A stretch of DNA of 64,000 bases from Micromonospora mirobrigensis (GTDB taxonomy: Bacteria > Actinomycetota > Actinomycetes > Mycobacteriales > Micromonosporaceae): positions 930,001-994,000 of the forward strand of contig NZ_FMCX01000001.1 in NCBI RefSeq assembly GCF_900091555.1, read 5' to 3'. The translations under genes and the position numbers were made by a program. Shown piece after piece: positions 48,288 through 57,660 of the stretch (position 1 is its first letter; every line of letters begins with the position of its first letter). The notes below the pieces were generated by a model that saw only the letters and a program-made list of their open reading frames with translations, ran no database searches and was not told the origin of the DNA.

Positions 48288-50269
48288 TTCACGTCCGCTC
48301 CGGCCGCCGGGTCGTCGGTGTCGGACAGCAGGTGGTCCAACGCCGTCAGGCGCAGGACCGCCCGGGCCGGGGCACCCGGGGCGGCGGCGACGCGCAGGCC
48401 GGTGACCACACCGGAGAGCTCGTGCAGGATCTGCACCCCGGTGCTGGTCAGGTGGGTGACGGCGGTCAGGTCGACGGTCAACGGCAGGGTGCCGCCCCGG
48501 CCACCCTGGAGGATGGCGGCCCGCATCTGCCCGCCGGTGGCCAGATCCACCGGCCCCTGCACGTACAGGGTCCGGCCCGCCGGGGCGTGCACGAAGGTCA
48601 GGCCGAACTCGTCCGCCCCGACGTCCCGCTTGTGCGGGCCGGAGAGCTGGCCGGCGGCGGCGGCGGTGACGCTGGTGGCCCGCTCGATCCGATGCCACAT
48701 CCGGACGGTCGTACCGGCGTCGGTGTGGCGCACCTCGGCCCGGTCGACCAGCCCGCGGATCATCGTCAGACCCCGGCCGCGGCCACCCGGGTCGTGCACC
48801 GGGGGCCGCCACCGGCCCCGGTCGGCGCAGGCGAGCCGGACGACGCCCTGGTCGTCCAGGTCGGCCTCCACCGTGAAGTCCGCCGGCCCGCCCTCCGGAT
48901 AGGCGTGGTCGATCGCGTTGGTGGCCGCCTCGCCCACCGCGTGCACCAGGTCCACCGTGTCCTCCGGGTCGACGCCGGCGTGCTCCAGCCAGCCGGTGAC
49001 CTGCCGACGCATCGGGCGCAACGCGGCCGGGTCGGCGGGCAGGGTGAGCCGCAGCGGCGCGACCGGCTCGGGCAGCAGATGGGCGGCGAGCAGCGTGCAG
49101 TCGTCGTTGAAGCCGCCCTCGGCCATGGCGAGCCGCTCGGTGACCAGGGTGCAGAGCAGATCGGGCAGCCGGTCGGGCAGTGTGCTGCCCTCGGCCAGCA
49201 GACCGCGCCGGGCCGCCCCGGCGGCGCTCGCCAGCGCCCCGGTGCTCTCGTCCAGGCTCTGCCGTGGCCGCTCGATCAGGCCGTCGGTGAACATCAGCAG
49301 GACGTCACCACCGGTCAGGCGGCAGGTGTGCACCGGAGCGGGGTCCGGGCCGGTGCCCAGCGGCCGGGCCGGCACCAGGGGCAGGAAGCGGGAGTCGCCG
49401 TCCGGGCCCAGCACCAGCGGCGCCGGGTGCCCGTGACTGGCCACCTCGAGCACTCCGGTGCGCGCGTCGAGGACGGCGAGGCAGCTGGTCGCCGCCCGGG
49501 TCGCGGCCGAGTACGCCGCGAACCGGTTCAACGCGTCGAGCGTCTGCGACAGGTCGCCACCGGACTGGAGCGCCTGCCGGACGACGGTCCGCAGCTGGCC
49601 CATCGCCGCCGCCGCGGCGGCGCCGTGCCCCACGACGTCGCCGACGGTCAGCGCCAGCCGCCCGTCGGGCAGCGGAACAGCGTCGAACCAGTCCCCGCCG
49701 GCGACGAGTTCACTGCCGGCGACGAGGTAGCGGGCGGCGACCTGGACCCGGGGCAGGACCGGCAACGCATCCGGCAGGAGGCTGCGTTGCAGCTCCAGGA
49801 TCAGGCCGGCGGCCTGCTGGTAGCGGCTCTCGGCGTGCGCGGCGGCCGCCTCGGCCGCCCGGCGGGCGGCCACCACGCCGGTGGCGTCGACGGCCTGCAC
49901 GATCACCCCGCGGACCGAGCCGTCCGGGTTGCGCCAGGGCGCCATGTCGAAGGTGTAGAACGCCTCGGTCAACCGTCCGTCGCCGTACCGGTCGGTCAGG
50001 ACGCGCTGCTCGTAGCCGTACGACCGGATCCCGGCGAGCGCCTGGTCGAGGAGTTCGAAGATGTGCTGGCCGGCCAGTTCCGGCACCGCCCGCCGGAACG
50101 GTTCGCCGAGCAGGTGGCTGCGGTCGCCGACCGCGGCCCGGACCGCCGGGTTCGCGGCCACCACCCGCAGCTCGGGGCCATCGAAGACCCACACGAATCC
50201 GGGCAGCTGCTCGAAGGCGTCGAGCACCGCCTGCGCGTCGCCGGAGGACCACTGCTCGTGCGGCTCCAC
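48284..50269 (-). CDS. PAS-PP2C-HATPase-STAS signalling phosphatase
   Basis: A 661-residue multidomain regulator. Layout: PAS (about 10-140, LPGFVWVFDGPELRVVAANP); SpoIIE/PP2C phosphatase (160-380, AGGDWFDAVPLPDGRLALTV, GDVVGHGAAAAAAMGQLRTV, FTDGLIERPRQSLDE, GFNDDCTLLAAHL) with the metal-binding Asp residues kept; HATPase anti-sigma-kinase-like domain (390-510, GEAATNAIDHAY, GRGRGLTMIRGLVD); STAS (560-650, TSTGVQILHELSGVV). Three partner-switching activities in one chain suggest a self-contained sigma control switch. GTG 50269 has GAGGGG upstream; the frame also allows GTG 50299 without a ribosome binding site. Confidence 0.85.
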   Translation of the reverse strand: MEPHEQWSSGDAQAVLDAFEQLPGFVWVFDGPELRVVAANPAVRAAVGDRSHLLGEPFRRAVPELAGQHIFELLDQALAGIRSYGYEQRVLTDRYGDGRLTEAFYTFDMAPWRNPDGSVRGVIVQAVDATGVVAARRAAEAAAAHAESRYQQAAGLILELQRSLLPDALPVLPRVQVAARYLVAGSELVAGGDWFDAVPLPDGRLALTVGDVVGHGAAAAAAMGQLRTVVRQALQSGGDLSQTLDALNRFAAYSAATRAATSCLAVLDARTGVLEVASHGHPAPLVLGPDGDSRFLPLVPARPLGTGPDPAPVHTCRLTGGDVLLMFTDGLIERPRQSLDESTGALASAAGAARRGLLAEGSTLPDRLPDLLCTLVTERLAMAEGGFNDDCTLLAAHLLPEPVAPLRLTLPADPAALRPMRRQVTGWLEHAGVDPEDTVDLVHAVGEAATNAIDHAYPEGGPADFTVEADLDDQGVVRLACADRGRWRPPVHDPGGRGRGLTMIRGLVDRAEVRHTDAGTTVRMWHRIERATSVTAAAAGQLSGPHKRDVGADEFGLTFVHAPAGRTLYVQGPVDLATGGQMRAAILQGGRGGTLPLTVDLTAVTHLTSTGVQILHELSGVVTGLRVAAAPGAPARAVLRLTALDHLLSDTDDPAAGADVN

Positions 50270-50371
50270 CAGATCGTCACCCCTCGCCGGGCTCTCCACG
50301 GCGCCGGCCAGACCGGCGCCCGTCGTGCCGGACGTTACCGGGACGGCTCCGCCCGGTGTCGGCCGGCCGGG

Positions 50372-51085
50372 TCAGGAGGAGGTCTGCCTGACCGCGCCGG
50401 CGACCAGCGCCTCGGCGACCTCGCGGACCTTCCGGTTGCTGTCCTGGGAGATCCGGGCCAGCACGGCGAAGGCCTCGTCCGGCGAGCAGCGCCGCGAGCC
50501 CATGATGATGCCCTTGGCCTGCTCGATCACCGCCCGGCTCCGCATCGCCTCGCGCATCTGCTCGGCGAGCGTGCTGGTGCTGTCGTACAGGTGGGCGTTG
50601 GCCAGCGCCACGGCGGCGTACGCGGCGAAGCTCTCCGCCACGGTGACCGCCTCGGCGTCGAAGGAGTGCGGGGGCCCGCCGTAGACGTTCAGCGCGCCCA
50701 CCACCGCCTCCTGGATCGGCAGCCCGATCGACAGCGAACTGCCCACCCCGTGCTCCCGGGCCCGGCGACTCCAGTCGGGCCACCGCTCGTCGGCCGCGGT
50801 GTCGGGCACCGAGACGGAGGAGCCGCTGGCCGAGGCGGCGAGGCACGGCCCGCTGCCGTCCTCGTACTGGACCAGGTCGAGGGCGAGGGCCGGCTCGCCG
50901 GTGTGCGCCATCGTCCGCTTCGACTCGCCCTGGATCAGGGTGACGGAGACCTCGCAGGCGCCGTTGACGGTGTTCCGCGCCAGCTCGGCGACCCGGCCCA
51001 GCACGTCGGGCAGGGTGACCTCGTCGAGCCTGATCCGACCGAGCTCGGCCAGGGCCAGGTCGGCGGCGCTCGGTGATCGGCTCAC
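50372..51085 (-). CDS. GAF-ANTAR RNA-binding antitermination regulator (copy 3)
   Basis: A 237-residue paralogue, closest to copy 1 (AELGRIRLDEVTL near the N-terminus in both). The GAF part has SGPCLAASASGSSVSV and SLSIGLPIQEAVVGALNVYG; the ANTAR part has SRAVIEQAKGIIMGSRRCSP and VLARISQDSNRKVREVAEAL. GTG 51085 follows GAGGAG at ideal spacing; the open frame extends further but into Pro-rich sequence. It lies upstream of, and in the same direction as, the PP2C protein, about 100 bases away. Confidence 0.85.
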   Translation of the reverse strand: MSRSPSAADLALAELGRIRLDEVTLPDVLGRVAELARNTVNGACEVSVTLIQGESKRTMAHTGEPALALDLVQYEDGSGPCLAASASGSSVSVPDTAADERWPDWSRRAREHGVGSSLSIGLPIQEAVVGALNVYGGPPHSFDAEAVTVAESFAAYAAVALANAHLYDSTSTLAEQMREAMRSRAVIEQAKGIIMGSRRCSPDEAFAVLARISQDSNRKVREVAEALVAGAVRQTSS

Positions 51086-51283
51086 GGTCGCTCCTCGCCG
51101 GTTCGGTTCGGGTGGCACGGCCCTCGGGGAGGGTGCGTCGGTGACCCCTCCGGTCGATCGGGTGGGCCGCCCTGGCGGGGCGGCGCCGGATGGACGCACC
51201 CGGACGGTACCCACCGACGGCGGCGTCGAATCCGGCCCGGCGGCACCGGCCCGATCCGGGCCGACAACCGGACGTCGGGCCGG

Positions 51284-51961
51284 TCAGGGGCGGTAGCGGT
51301 AGCCCATGCCCGGTTCGGTGATCAGATGCCGGGGCCGGGCCGGGTCGTCCTCCAGCTTGCGCCGCAGCTGGGCCATGTACTGCCGCAGGTAGTTGGTCTC
51401 GTCGCGGTACTCCGGCCCCCACACGTCCTGCAACAGCTGCCGCTGGCTGACCAGCTTGCCCGGGTTGCGCAGCAGCTTCTCCAGCATCGCCCACTGGGTC
51501 GGGGTGAGCCGCACCTCGACGCCGTCGTCCCGGGTCACCGTCCGGTCGGCGAGGTCGACGCTGTGCCGGCCCACCCGCAGGACGGGCCCGGTGGCGGTCG
51601 GGGCGAGGCGACGGGTCACCGCCCGGATCCGGGCCAGCAGCTCGTCGACGCCGAACGGCTTGGTGACGTAGTCGTCCGCCCCGGCGTCCAGCGCGGCGAC
51701 CTTGTCCTCGCTGCCGGCCCGGCCGGAGAGCACGATGATCGGCACACTGCTCCAGCCGCGCAGCCCCCGGATCACCTCGCCGCCGTCCAGGTCCGGCAGG
51801 CCGAGGTCGAGCACCACCAGGTCCGGCGGGTGACCGGCGGCGGCCTTCAGCGCGGCGGCGCCGGTGGCGGCGACCTCCACGTCGTAGCCGCGGGCGCGCA
51901 GGTTGATCCGGAGGGCCCGCAGGATCTGCGGCTCGTCGTCGACGACCAGGATCCGGGTCAC
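51284..51961 (-). CDS. kdpE: KdpE potassium response regulator
   Basis: A 225-residue OmpR-type regulator. Receiver: ILVVDDEPQILRALRINL, the phospho-acceptor in LVVLDLGLPDLDGGEVIRGL, and DDYVTKPFGVDELLARI. The winged helix has VRLTPTQWAMLEKLLRNPGK and ETNYLRQYMAQLRRKLEDDP, the KdpE hallmark. GTG 51961 overlaps the kdpD stop by four bases behind GGAGG. It activates the kdp operon when potassium is low. Confidence 0.95.
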   Translation of the reverse strand: MTRILVVDDEPQILRALRINLRARGYDVEVAATGAAALKAAAGHPPDLVVLDLGLPDLDGGEVIRGLRGWSSVPIIVLSGRAGSEDKVAALDAGADDYVTKPFGVDELLARIRAVTRRLAPTATGPVLRVGRHSVDLADRTVTRDDGVEVRLTPTQWAMLEKLLRNPGKLVSQRQLLQDVWGPEYRDETNYLRQYMAQLRRKLEDDPARPRHLITEPGMGYRYRP

Positions 51962-54498
51962 CGGGCACCTCCGTCGGCCGCGGCCGGCAGCCGTACCACC
52001 ATGGTCAGGCCACCGCCCGGCGTGGTCTCCGGGGTGATGCTGCCACCCATCGCCTCGACGAGTCCGCGGGACAGGGCCAGGCCGAGGCCCACCCCGGTCT
52101 GGTTGTCCCGGTCGCCGAGGCGCTGGAACGGCAGGAAGACGTGCTCCCACTGGTCCTCGGGGATGCCCGGGCCGGTGTCGATGACCCGCAGCTCGACCCG
52201 CCCGGCGTGGGCGCTGGCGGTGATGGTGGGCGGCCGGCCGGGTGGGCTGTGCCGCAGCGCGTTCGCCACGACGTTGACCAGCACCCGCTCCAGCAGGCCC
52301 GGGTCGGCGGTGGCCGCCGGCAGGTCGGCGGGGATGTCGGTGGTCACGTTCGCCGCGTCGGGTCCCAGCTCGTCCAGGGCCCGGGGTACGACGTCCTCCA
52401 GGCCGATCGCGGTGGCGGTCAGGCCCAGTGCGCCGGCCTGCAACCGGCTCATGTCGAGCAGGTTGGCGACCAGCCGGCCCAGCCGGTCCAGCGACTCGTC
52501 GGCGGTGGCGAGCAGTTCCGCCCGGTCCTCGGCGTCGAACTCGACGTCCGGGCTGCGCAGGCTGCTCACCGCCGCCTTCGCCGACGCAAGCGGCGTACGC
52601 AGGTCGTGGCTGACCGCGGCGAGCAGCGCGGTCCGCATCCGGTCGGCCTCGGCCAGCGGCCGGGCGGTGGCCGCCTCCTCGGCGAGCCGCTCCTGGCGCA
52701 GCGCGACGGCGGCCTGGGCGGCGAACGCCTCGACGACACGCCGGTCGGCGGCCTCCAGCCGGCGACCGGCGAGCACGACGGTGAGCCGGTCGTCCACCGG
52801 AACCACGGTCTCCCCGGCGCTCGGGCTGACCGGTGGGGCGTCGCCGACGCTGGCCACGACCCGCCAGGCCGTCGCCTCCCGGGCCCGGGCCGGCCGTCCC
52901 TCCCCCTCGGCCGCCAACTCCAGGACGCTGACCGCCCGTACCCCGAACGTTTCCCGGAGCCGGTCCAGCAGGGCGGACAGCGGTCGTTCGCCGCGCAGCA
53001 CCCCACCGGCGACGGTGGCCAGGGTCTGCGCGTCGGCGGAGGCCCGGGCGGCCTCCCGGGTACGCCGGGCGGCGACGTCCACCACCCAGCTGACCGCCAC
53101 CGCCACCCCGACGAAGACGCCGAGGGCGAGCAGGTTGTCCGCCTCGGCGATGGTCAGGGTGTGGAACGGCGGGGTGAAGAACCAGTTCAGCAGGAGCGAG
53201 CCGCCGAGCGCGGCGACCAGCGCCGGCCAGAGCCCGCCGACCAGGGCCACCCCGACCACCCCGGCGAGGAAGAGCAGGATGTCGTTGGTCAGGGTGAGGT
53301 CGGGCAGCGTCCGCAGCGCCACGGTGAGCAGCGGCATCCCCAGCCCGGCGAGCGCGAAGCCGAGCAGCCGGCGACGGCGGGACAGGGCTGCGGGCACCGT
53401 CGCGCCTCGGCGACCCCGTCCTGCCTGGGCGTGGGTCACGAGGTGCACGTCGATGGCGCCGGACAGCGCGGTGGTGGTGACGCCGACCCCGCGCGAGAGC
53501 AGCTGTGCGAACCGCCCCCGCCGGCTCGCCCCGAGCACCAGTTGGGTGGCGTTGACGCCACGTGCGAAGTCCAGCAGCGCCGCCGGGATGTCGGTGCCGA
53601 GCACCTGGTGGTACGTGCCGCCGAGGCTCTCCACCAGGACCCGCTGCCGGGCCAGCTGAGCCGGATCCGCGTCGGCGAGCCCGTCGCTGCGGGCCACGTG
53701 CAGGGCGAGCAGGTCGGCGCCCTTGCTGCGGGCGGCGATCCGGGCCGCCCGCCGGATCAGCGTCTCCCCCTCGGGGCCGCCGGTGAGCGCCACGACCACC
53801 CGTTCCCGCGCCTCCCAGGTGGCGGAGATCCCCTGCTGCGCACGGTACGCGTCGAGCTGTTCGTCGACCTTGTCGGCCAGCCAGAGCAGCGCCAGCTCCC
53901 GCAGCGCGGTCAGGTTGCCGACCCGGAAGTAGTTGCCGAGCGCCGCGTCGATCTTGTCGGGCCGGTAGATGTTGCCGTGTGCCATCCGGCGGCGCAGCGC
54001 CTCCGGTGTCATGTCGACCAGCTCGACCTGCTCGGCGGCCCTGACGACCTGGTCCGGCACGGTCTCCCGCTGGGTGGTGCCGGTGATCTGCGCGACGACG
54101 TCGTTGAGTGACTCCAGGTGCTGCACGTTGACCGTCGACAGCACGCTGATCCCGGAGTCGAGCAGCTCCTGGACGTCCTGCCAGCGCTTCTCGTGCCGCG
54201 AACCGGGCACGTTGGTGTGCGCCAGTTCGTCGACCACGACCACCTCCGGCCGGCGGGCCAGCACCGCGTCGAGGTCCATCTCGGTGAACTCGGCACCGCG
54301 GTAGGTCATCGTCCGGCGCGGCAGCACCTCGAGGTCGCCGATCATTCCCGCGGTGTGCGGCCGGCCGTGCGTCTCGACCAGCCCGACCACCACGTCGGTG
54401 CCGCGCTCGGCCCGCCGCTGGGCCTCCTCGAGCATCGCGTAGGTCTTGCCGACCCCCGGGGCGGCTCCGAGATAGATGCGCAGCTCACCGCGCCCCAT
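51958..54498 (-). CDS. kdpD: KdpD potassium sensor kinase
   Basis: An 846-residue sensor. N-terminal KdpD domain with P-loop GAAPGVGKTYAMLEEAQRR and VVDELAHTNVPGSRHEKRWQ; a universal-stress-like domain (about 245-370); four membrane helices (about 395-500); a GAF-like domain; the histidine kinase core with AAVSHDLRTPLASAKAAVSS (about 630) and ATPase motifs ANALRHSPPGRPP and NQTGVGLGLALSRGL. Full length for the family. ATG 54498 follows GAAGGGAGGGG; seven further in-frame codons upstream are unlikely. It is separated from kdpC by an intergenic hairpin repeat, the one real gap in the operon. Confidence 0.95.
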   Translation of the reverse strand: MGRGELRIYLGAAPGVGKTYAMLEEAQRRAERGTDVVVGLVETHGRPHTAGMIGDLEVLPRRTMTYRGAEFTEMDLDAVLARRPEVVVVDELAHTNVPGSRHEKRWQDVQELLDSGISVLSTVNVQHLESLNDVVAQITGTTQRETVPDQVVRAAEQVELVDMTPEALRRRMAHGNIYRPDKIDAALGNYFRVGNLTALRELALLWLADKVDEQLDAYRAQQGISATWEARERVVVALTGGPEGETLIRRAARIAARSKGADLLALHVARSDGLADADPAQLARQRVLVESLGGTYHQVLGTDIPAALLDFARGVNATQLVLGASRRGRFAQLLSRGVGVTTTALSGAIDVHLVTHAQAGRGRRGATVPAALSRRRRLLGFALAGLGMPLLTVALRTLPDLTLTNDILLFLAGVVGVALVGGLWPALVAALGGSLLLNWFFTPPFHTLTIAEADNLLALGVFVGVAVAVSWVVDVAARRTREAARASADAQTLATVAGGVLRGERPLSALLDRLRETFGVRAVSVLELAAEGEGRPARAREATAWRVVASVGDAPPVSPSAGETVVPVDDRLTVVLAGRRLEAADRRVVEAFAAQAAVALRQERLAEEAATARPLAEADRMRTALLAAVSHDLRTPLASAKAAVSSLRSPDVEFDAEDRAELLATADESLDRLGRLVANLLDMSRLQAGALGLTATAIGLEDVVPRALDELGPDAANVTTDIPADLPAATADPGLLERVLVNVVANALRHSPPGRPPTITASAHAGRVELRVIDTGPGIPEDQWEHVFLPFQRLGDRDNQTGVGLGLALSRGLVEAMGGSITPETTPGGGLTMVVRLPAAADGGAR

Positions 54499-54520
54499 CA
54501 ACCCCTCCCTTCGGGGCAAG

Positions 54521-54572
54521 GAAGGGCCCCCTCTTAACGCTTTTTGTATAGCAGGGGGCCCCTGTTAACAGG
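54521..54572. repeat. Intergenic palindromic repeat between kdpC and kdpD
   Basis: GGGCCCCCT (54524-54532) pairs with AGGGGGCCC (54553-54561) around a T-rich loop containing TTTTTGTATA. The same GGGCCCC..TTAAC word recurs in both arms. It resembles a dispersed hairpin element I associate with Micromonospora-type genomes. It could also trim or pause the kdp transcript ahead of kdpDE. Confidence 0.7.
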
Positions 54573-55448
54573 TCAGCGAACCGGGAACCGCTCGTCGAGG
54601 GCGAGGTTGAGGTCCAGGACGTTCACCCCGGGCGCGCCCAGGAAGCCGAGCGCCCGGCCGGTGGTGTGCTCCGCGACCAGCCGGCGGATCGCCGCCGGTT
54701 CCGCGCCGCGCTCCCGCGCCACCCGGGCCACCTGGATCTCCGCGTACGCCGGGGAGATGTGCGGGTCGAGGCCGCTGCCGCTGGCGGTGACCGCGTCGGC
54801 CGGAACCGCGGGTCGTTGCGGGGCGTCGCCCCGGACCGGGGTGATCACCCCGCCCTCGGCGACGTAGTCCTGGTTGGGTCGGGCCAGCTCGACCGGGACA
54901 CCCTGCCACGTCGACACGAACGGCGTCGCCGGCGCGACCTGGTTGACGCTGACCACACGGGTGATCCTGCCGGTCAGGCCGTCGGCGCGGAACACGGCCA
55001 GCACGGCACCGACCCCGTCCGGCGTGCAGTACGGCCGCCGGCCGTCCACCCCGTCGAGTTCACCGACCGCCCTGCTGCGCGCGCAGACCTGGGTGAGCAG
55101 GCTCTGCGTGGAGGTCTCCTCGTCGCTGGTGATGGTGTCCACCACGCTCTCCGGGCCGAGGTTGCTGGCGGCGGTGGCGGTCGGGTCATAGCCGGCGGCG
55201 GACGGGCGGGACTGGAAGTAGCGCGGGACGGGGTCGCCGGCCGCGTCGGTGAAGGACTGCCCGATCAGGGAGCTGCCGACGGTCCTCCCGCCGACGGTCA
55301 CGAGCGAGCCGTCGGCCCGGCCGTCGAGGCCGGGGAGCCGGCCGACGGCGACCAGGGCGAGCGGGTAGGCCAGGCCGAGCAGCACGGTGAGGACGAGCAC
55401 CGCACGCAGGGCGGCCAGGTGCTGGGAGAGCCAACTTGGAAGGCGCAT
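54573..55448 (-). CDS. kdpC: KdpC potassium-transporting ATPase subunit C
   Basis: A 291-residue KdpC: one N-terminal membrane helix (LRAVLVLTVLLGLAYPLALV), SSLIGQSF, PRYFQSRPSAAGYD, DPHISPAYAEIQVARVARER and a C-terminal LGFLGAPGVNVLDLNLAL. Actinobacterial copies are longer than the E. coli protein, and this one has an insertion (about 115-200) before the DPHIS motif. The ATG overlaps the kdpB stop as TGATG. It stabilises the KdpFABC complex and aids ATP binding. Confidence 0.95.
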   Translation of the reverse strand: MRLPSWLSQHLAALRAVLVLTVLLGLAYPLALVAVGRLPGLDGRADGSLVTVGGRTVGSSLIGQSFTDAAGDPVPRYFQSRPSAAGYDPTATAASNLGPESVVDTITSDEETSTQSLLTQVCARSRAVGELDGVDGRRPYCTPDGVGAVLAVFRADGLTGRITRVVSVNQVAPATPFVSTWQGVPVELARPNQDYVAEGGVITPVRGDAPQRPAVPADAVTASGSGLDPHISPAYAEIQVARVARERGAEPAAIRRLVAEHTTGRALGFLGAPGVNVLDLNLALDERFPVR

Positions 55449-57640
55449 CACGAGATCCCCGGGATGAACTGGACGAGCAGGTCGATGAGCTTGATGCCGA
55501 CGAACGGCACCACGATGCCGCCGAGGCCGTACACGAGCAGGTTGCGACCGAGCAGCTTCGAGGCGCTGGCCGGTCGGTAGCGGACGCCGCGCAGGGCCAG
55601 CGGGATCAGCGCGACGATGACGATGGCGTTGAAGACGATGGCGGCGAGGATCGCCGACTCGGGGCTGGCCAGCCGCATGACGTTCAGCCGGTCCAGCGAG
55701 GGGTAGATGCCGGCGAACATGGCCGGGATGATCGCGAAGTACTTCGCGATGTCGTTGGCGATGCTGAACGTCGTCAACGCGCCCCGGGTGATCAGCAGCT
55801 GCTTGCCGATCTCCACGATCTCGATCAGCTTGGTCGGGTCGGAGTCGAGGTCGACCATATTGCCGGCCTCCTTCGCGGCCGACGTGCCGGTGTTCATGGC
55901 CACGCCGACGTCCGCCTGGGCCAGCGCCGGCGCGTCGTTCGTGCCGTCACCGGTCATCGCCACCAGCCGACCGCCCTCCTGCTCCTTCCTGATCAGGGCG
56001 AGCTTGTCCTCCGGCGTGGCCTCGGCGAGGAAGTCGTCCACGCCGGCCTCGTCGGCGATGGCCTTCGCGGTACGCGGGTTGTCGCCGGTGATCATCACGG
56101 TCCGGATGCCCATCCGGCGCATCTCGTCGAAGCGCTCCCGCATGCCGGCCTTCACGACGTCCTTGAGGTGGATGACCCCGAGCGCCCGGGCCGGTTCCCC
56201 GGCCACGTGCTCGGCGACCACCAGCGGGGTGCCACCGGTGCCGCTGATCGCGTCGACCAGCTCACCGACCTGCTCGGTCGGGTGACCGCCGTTCTCGCGT
56301 ACCCACTTCATCACCGCGGCGGCGGCGCCCTTGCGGATCTGCCGGTCGCCGGCGGCGCCTTCGCCGGCCAGGTCGACGCCGCTCATCCGGGTCTGCGCGG
56401 TGAACGGCACGAAGGTGGCGTGCGGGATGAGGCCGGGATGGCGCTCGCGCAGTCCGAACTCGTTCTTTGCGAGCACCACCACCGAGCGTCCCTCGGGCGT
56501 CTCGTCGGCCAGGCTGGACAGCTGCGCCGCGTCGGCGACGGTGGCCACGTCCACGCCGGCCACCGGCAGGAACTCGGCGGCCTGCCGGTTGCCCAGGGTG
56601 ATGGTTCCGGTCTTGTCCAGCAGCAGTGTGTTGACGTCGCCGGCCGCCTCGACCGCCCGCCCGCTCATGGCGAGCACGTTGCGCTGGACGAGGCGGTCCA
56701 TGCCGGCGATGCCGATGGCGGACAGCAGCGCGCCGATGGTGGTCGGGATGAGGCAGACCAGCAGCGAGACCAGCACGATGCCGGTGACCCCGCCGTCGGT
56801 GACGGCGCCGGAGTCCGGTGCGGCCGCCTGGTAACCCTTCGAGAAGATCGCCAGCGGCTGGAGCGTCACCACCGCGAGCAGGAAGATGATCGTCAGTGCG
56901 GCCAGCAGGATGTTCAGCGCGATCTCGTTCGGCGTCTTCTGCCGGTTGGCCCCCTCGACCAGCGCGATCATCCGGTCGATGAAGCTCTCCCCGGGCTTCT
57001 GCGTGATCCGCACGACGATCCGGTCGGACAGCACCCGGGTGCCGCCGGTGACCGCGCTGCGGTCGCCGCCGGACTCCCGGATCACCGGGGCGGACTCGCC
57101 GGTGATGGCCGACTCGTCGACGCTCGCGATGCCCTCGACGACGTCGCCGTCGCCCGGGATGATCTGGCCGGCCTCGACCAGGACGATGTCGCCCTGTCGC
57201 AGCTGCGGTGCGGGCACCGCCTCGTCCCGGTAGCCGTTGGCCGCCGCGCCCGGAGTCCAGCCGAGCAGACGGGTGGCGATGAGATCCTGCTTGGCCCGGC
57301 GCAGCGTGTCGGCCTGTGCCTTGCCCCGCCCCTCGGCGACCGCCTCGGCCAGGTTGGCGAAGACCACGGTCAGCCAGAGCCAGACGGTGATGGCCCAGGC
57401 GAACATCGACGGGTCGGCGACCGCGAGCACGGTGGTGAAGAGCGCGCCGATCTCGACGATCAGCATCACCGGGTTGTGCCACAGGGTGCGCGGGTCGAGC
57501 TTGCGCAGCGCGTCCGGCAGCGACCGGAACAGCTGCTCGGGGTCGAGCAGGCCACCGCCGACCCGGCTGCCCTGGGTGGCCGGTGTGCCGGGGGTGGCGG
57601 CGTCCGCCGCGCCGTGCGGCGCCGGCGTAGACGTGGTCAT
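55448..57640 (-). CDS. kdpB: KdpB potassium-transporting P-type ATPase
   Basis: A 730-residue P-type ATPase catalytic subunit. Actuator TGES (in [14 protein letters not shown]), phosphorylated Asp in [13 protein letters not shown] (about 342), hinge [20 protein letters not shown], and seven membrane helices. Start at 57640 (GAGAGAAGG just upstream) or at 57655, five codons earlier, without a clear ribosome binding site. It hydrolyses ATP to drive potassium import through KdpA. Confidence 0.95.
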   Translation of the reverse strand: MTTSTPAPHGAADAATPGTPATQGSRVGGGLLDPEQLFRSLPDALRKLDPRTLWHNPVMLIVEIGALFTTVLAVADPSMFAWAITVWLWLTVVFANLAEAVAEGRGKAQADTLRRAKQDLIATRLLGWTPGAAANGYRDEAVPAPQLRQGDIVLVEAGQIIPGDGDVVEGIASVDESAITGESAPVIRESGGDRSAVTGGTRVLSDRIVVRITQKPGESFIDRMIALVEGANRQKTPNEIALNILLAALTIIFLLAVVTLQPLAIFSKGYQAAAPDSGAVTDGGVTGIVLVSLLVCLIPTTIGALLSAIGIAGMDRLVQRNVLAMSGRAVEAAGDVNTLLLDKTGTITLGNRQAAEFLPVAGVDVATVADAAQLSSLADETPEGRSVVVLAKNEFGLRERHPGLIPHATFVPFTAQTRMSGVDLAGEGAAGDRQIRKGAAAAVMKWVRENGGHPTEQVGELVDAISGTGGTPLVVAEHVAGEPARALGVIHLKDVVKAGMRERFDEMRRMGIRTVMITGDNPRTAKAIADEAGVDDFLAEATPEDKLALIRKEQEGGRLVAMTGDGTNDAPALAQADVGVAMNTGTSAAKEAGNMVDLDSDPTKLIEIVEIGKQLLITRGALTTFSIANDIAKYFAIIPAMFAGIYPSLDRLNVMRLASPESAILAAIVFNAIVIVALIPLALRGVRYRPASASKLLGRNLLVYGLGGIVVPFVGIKLIDLLVQFIPGIS

Positions 57641-57660
57641 GTCCTTCTCTCTCATGGGGG

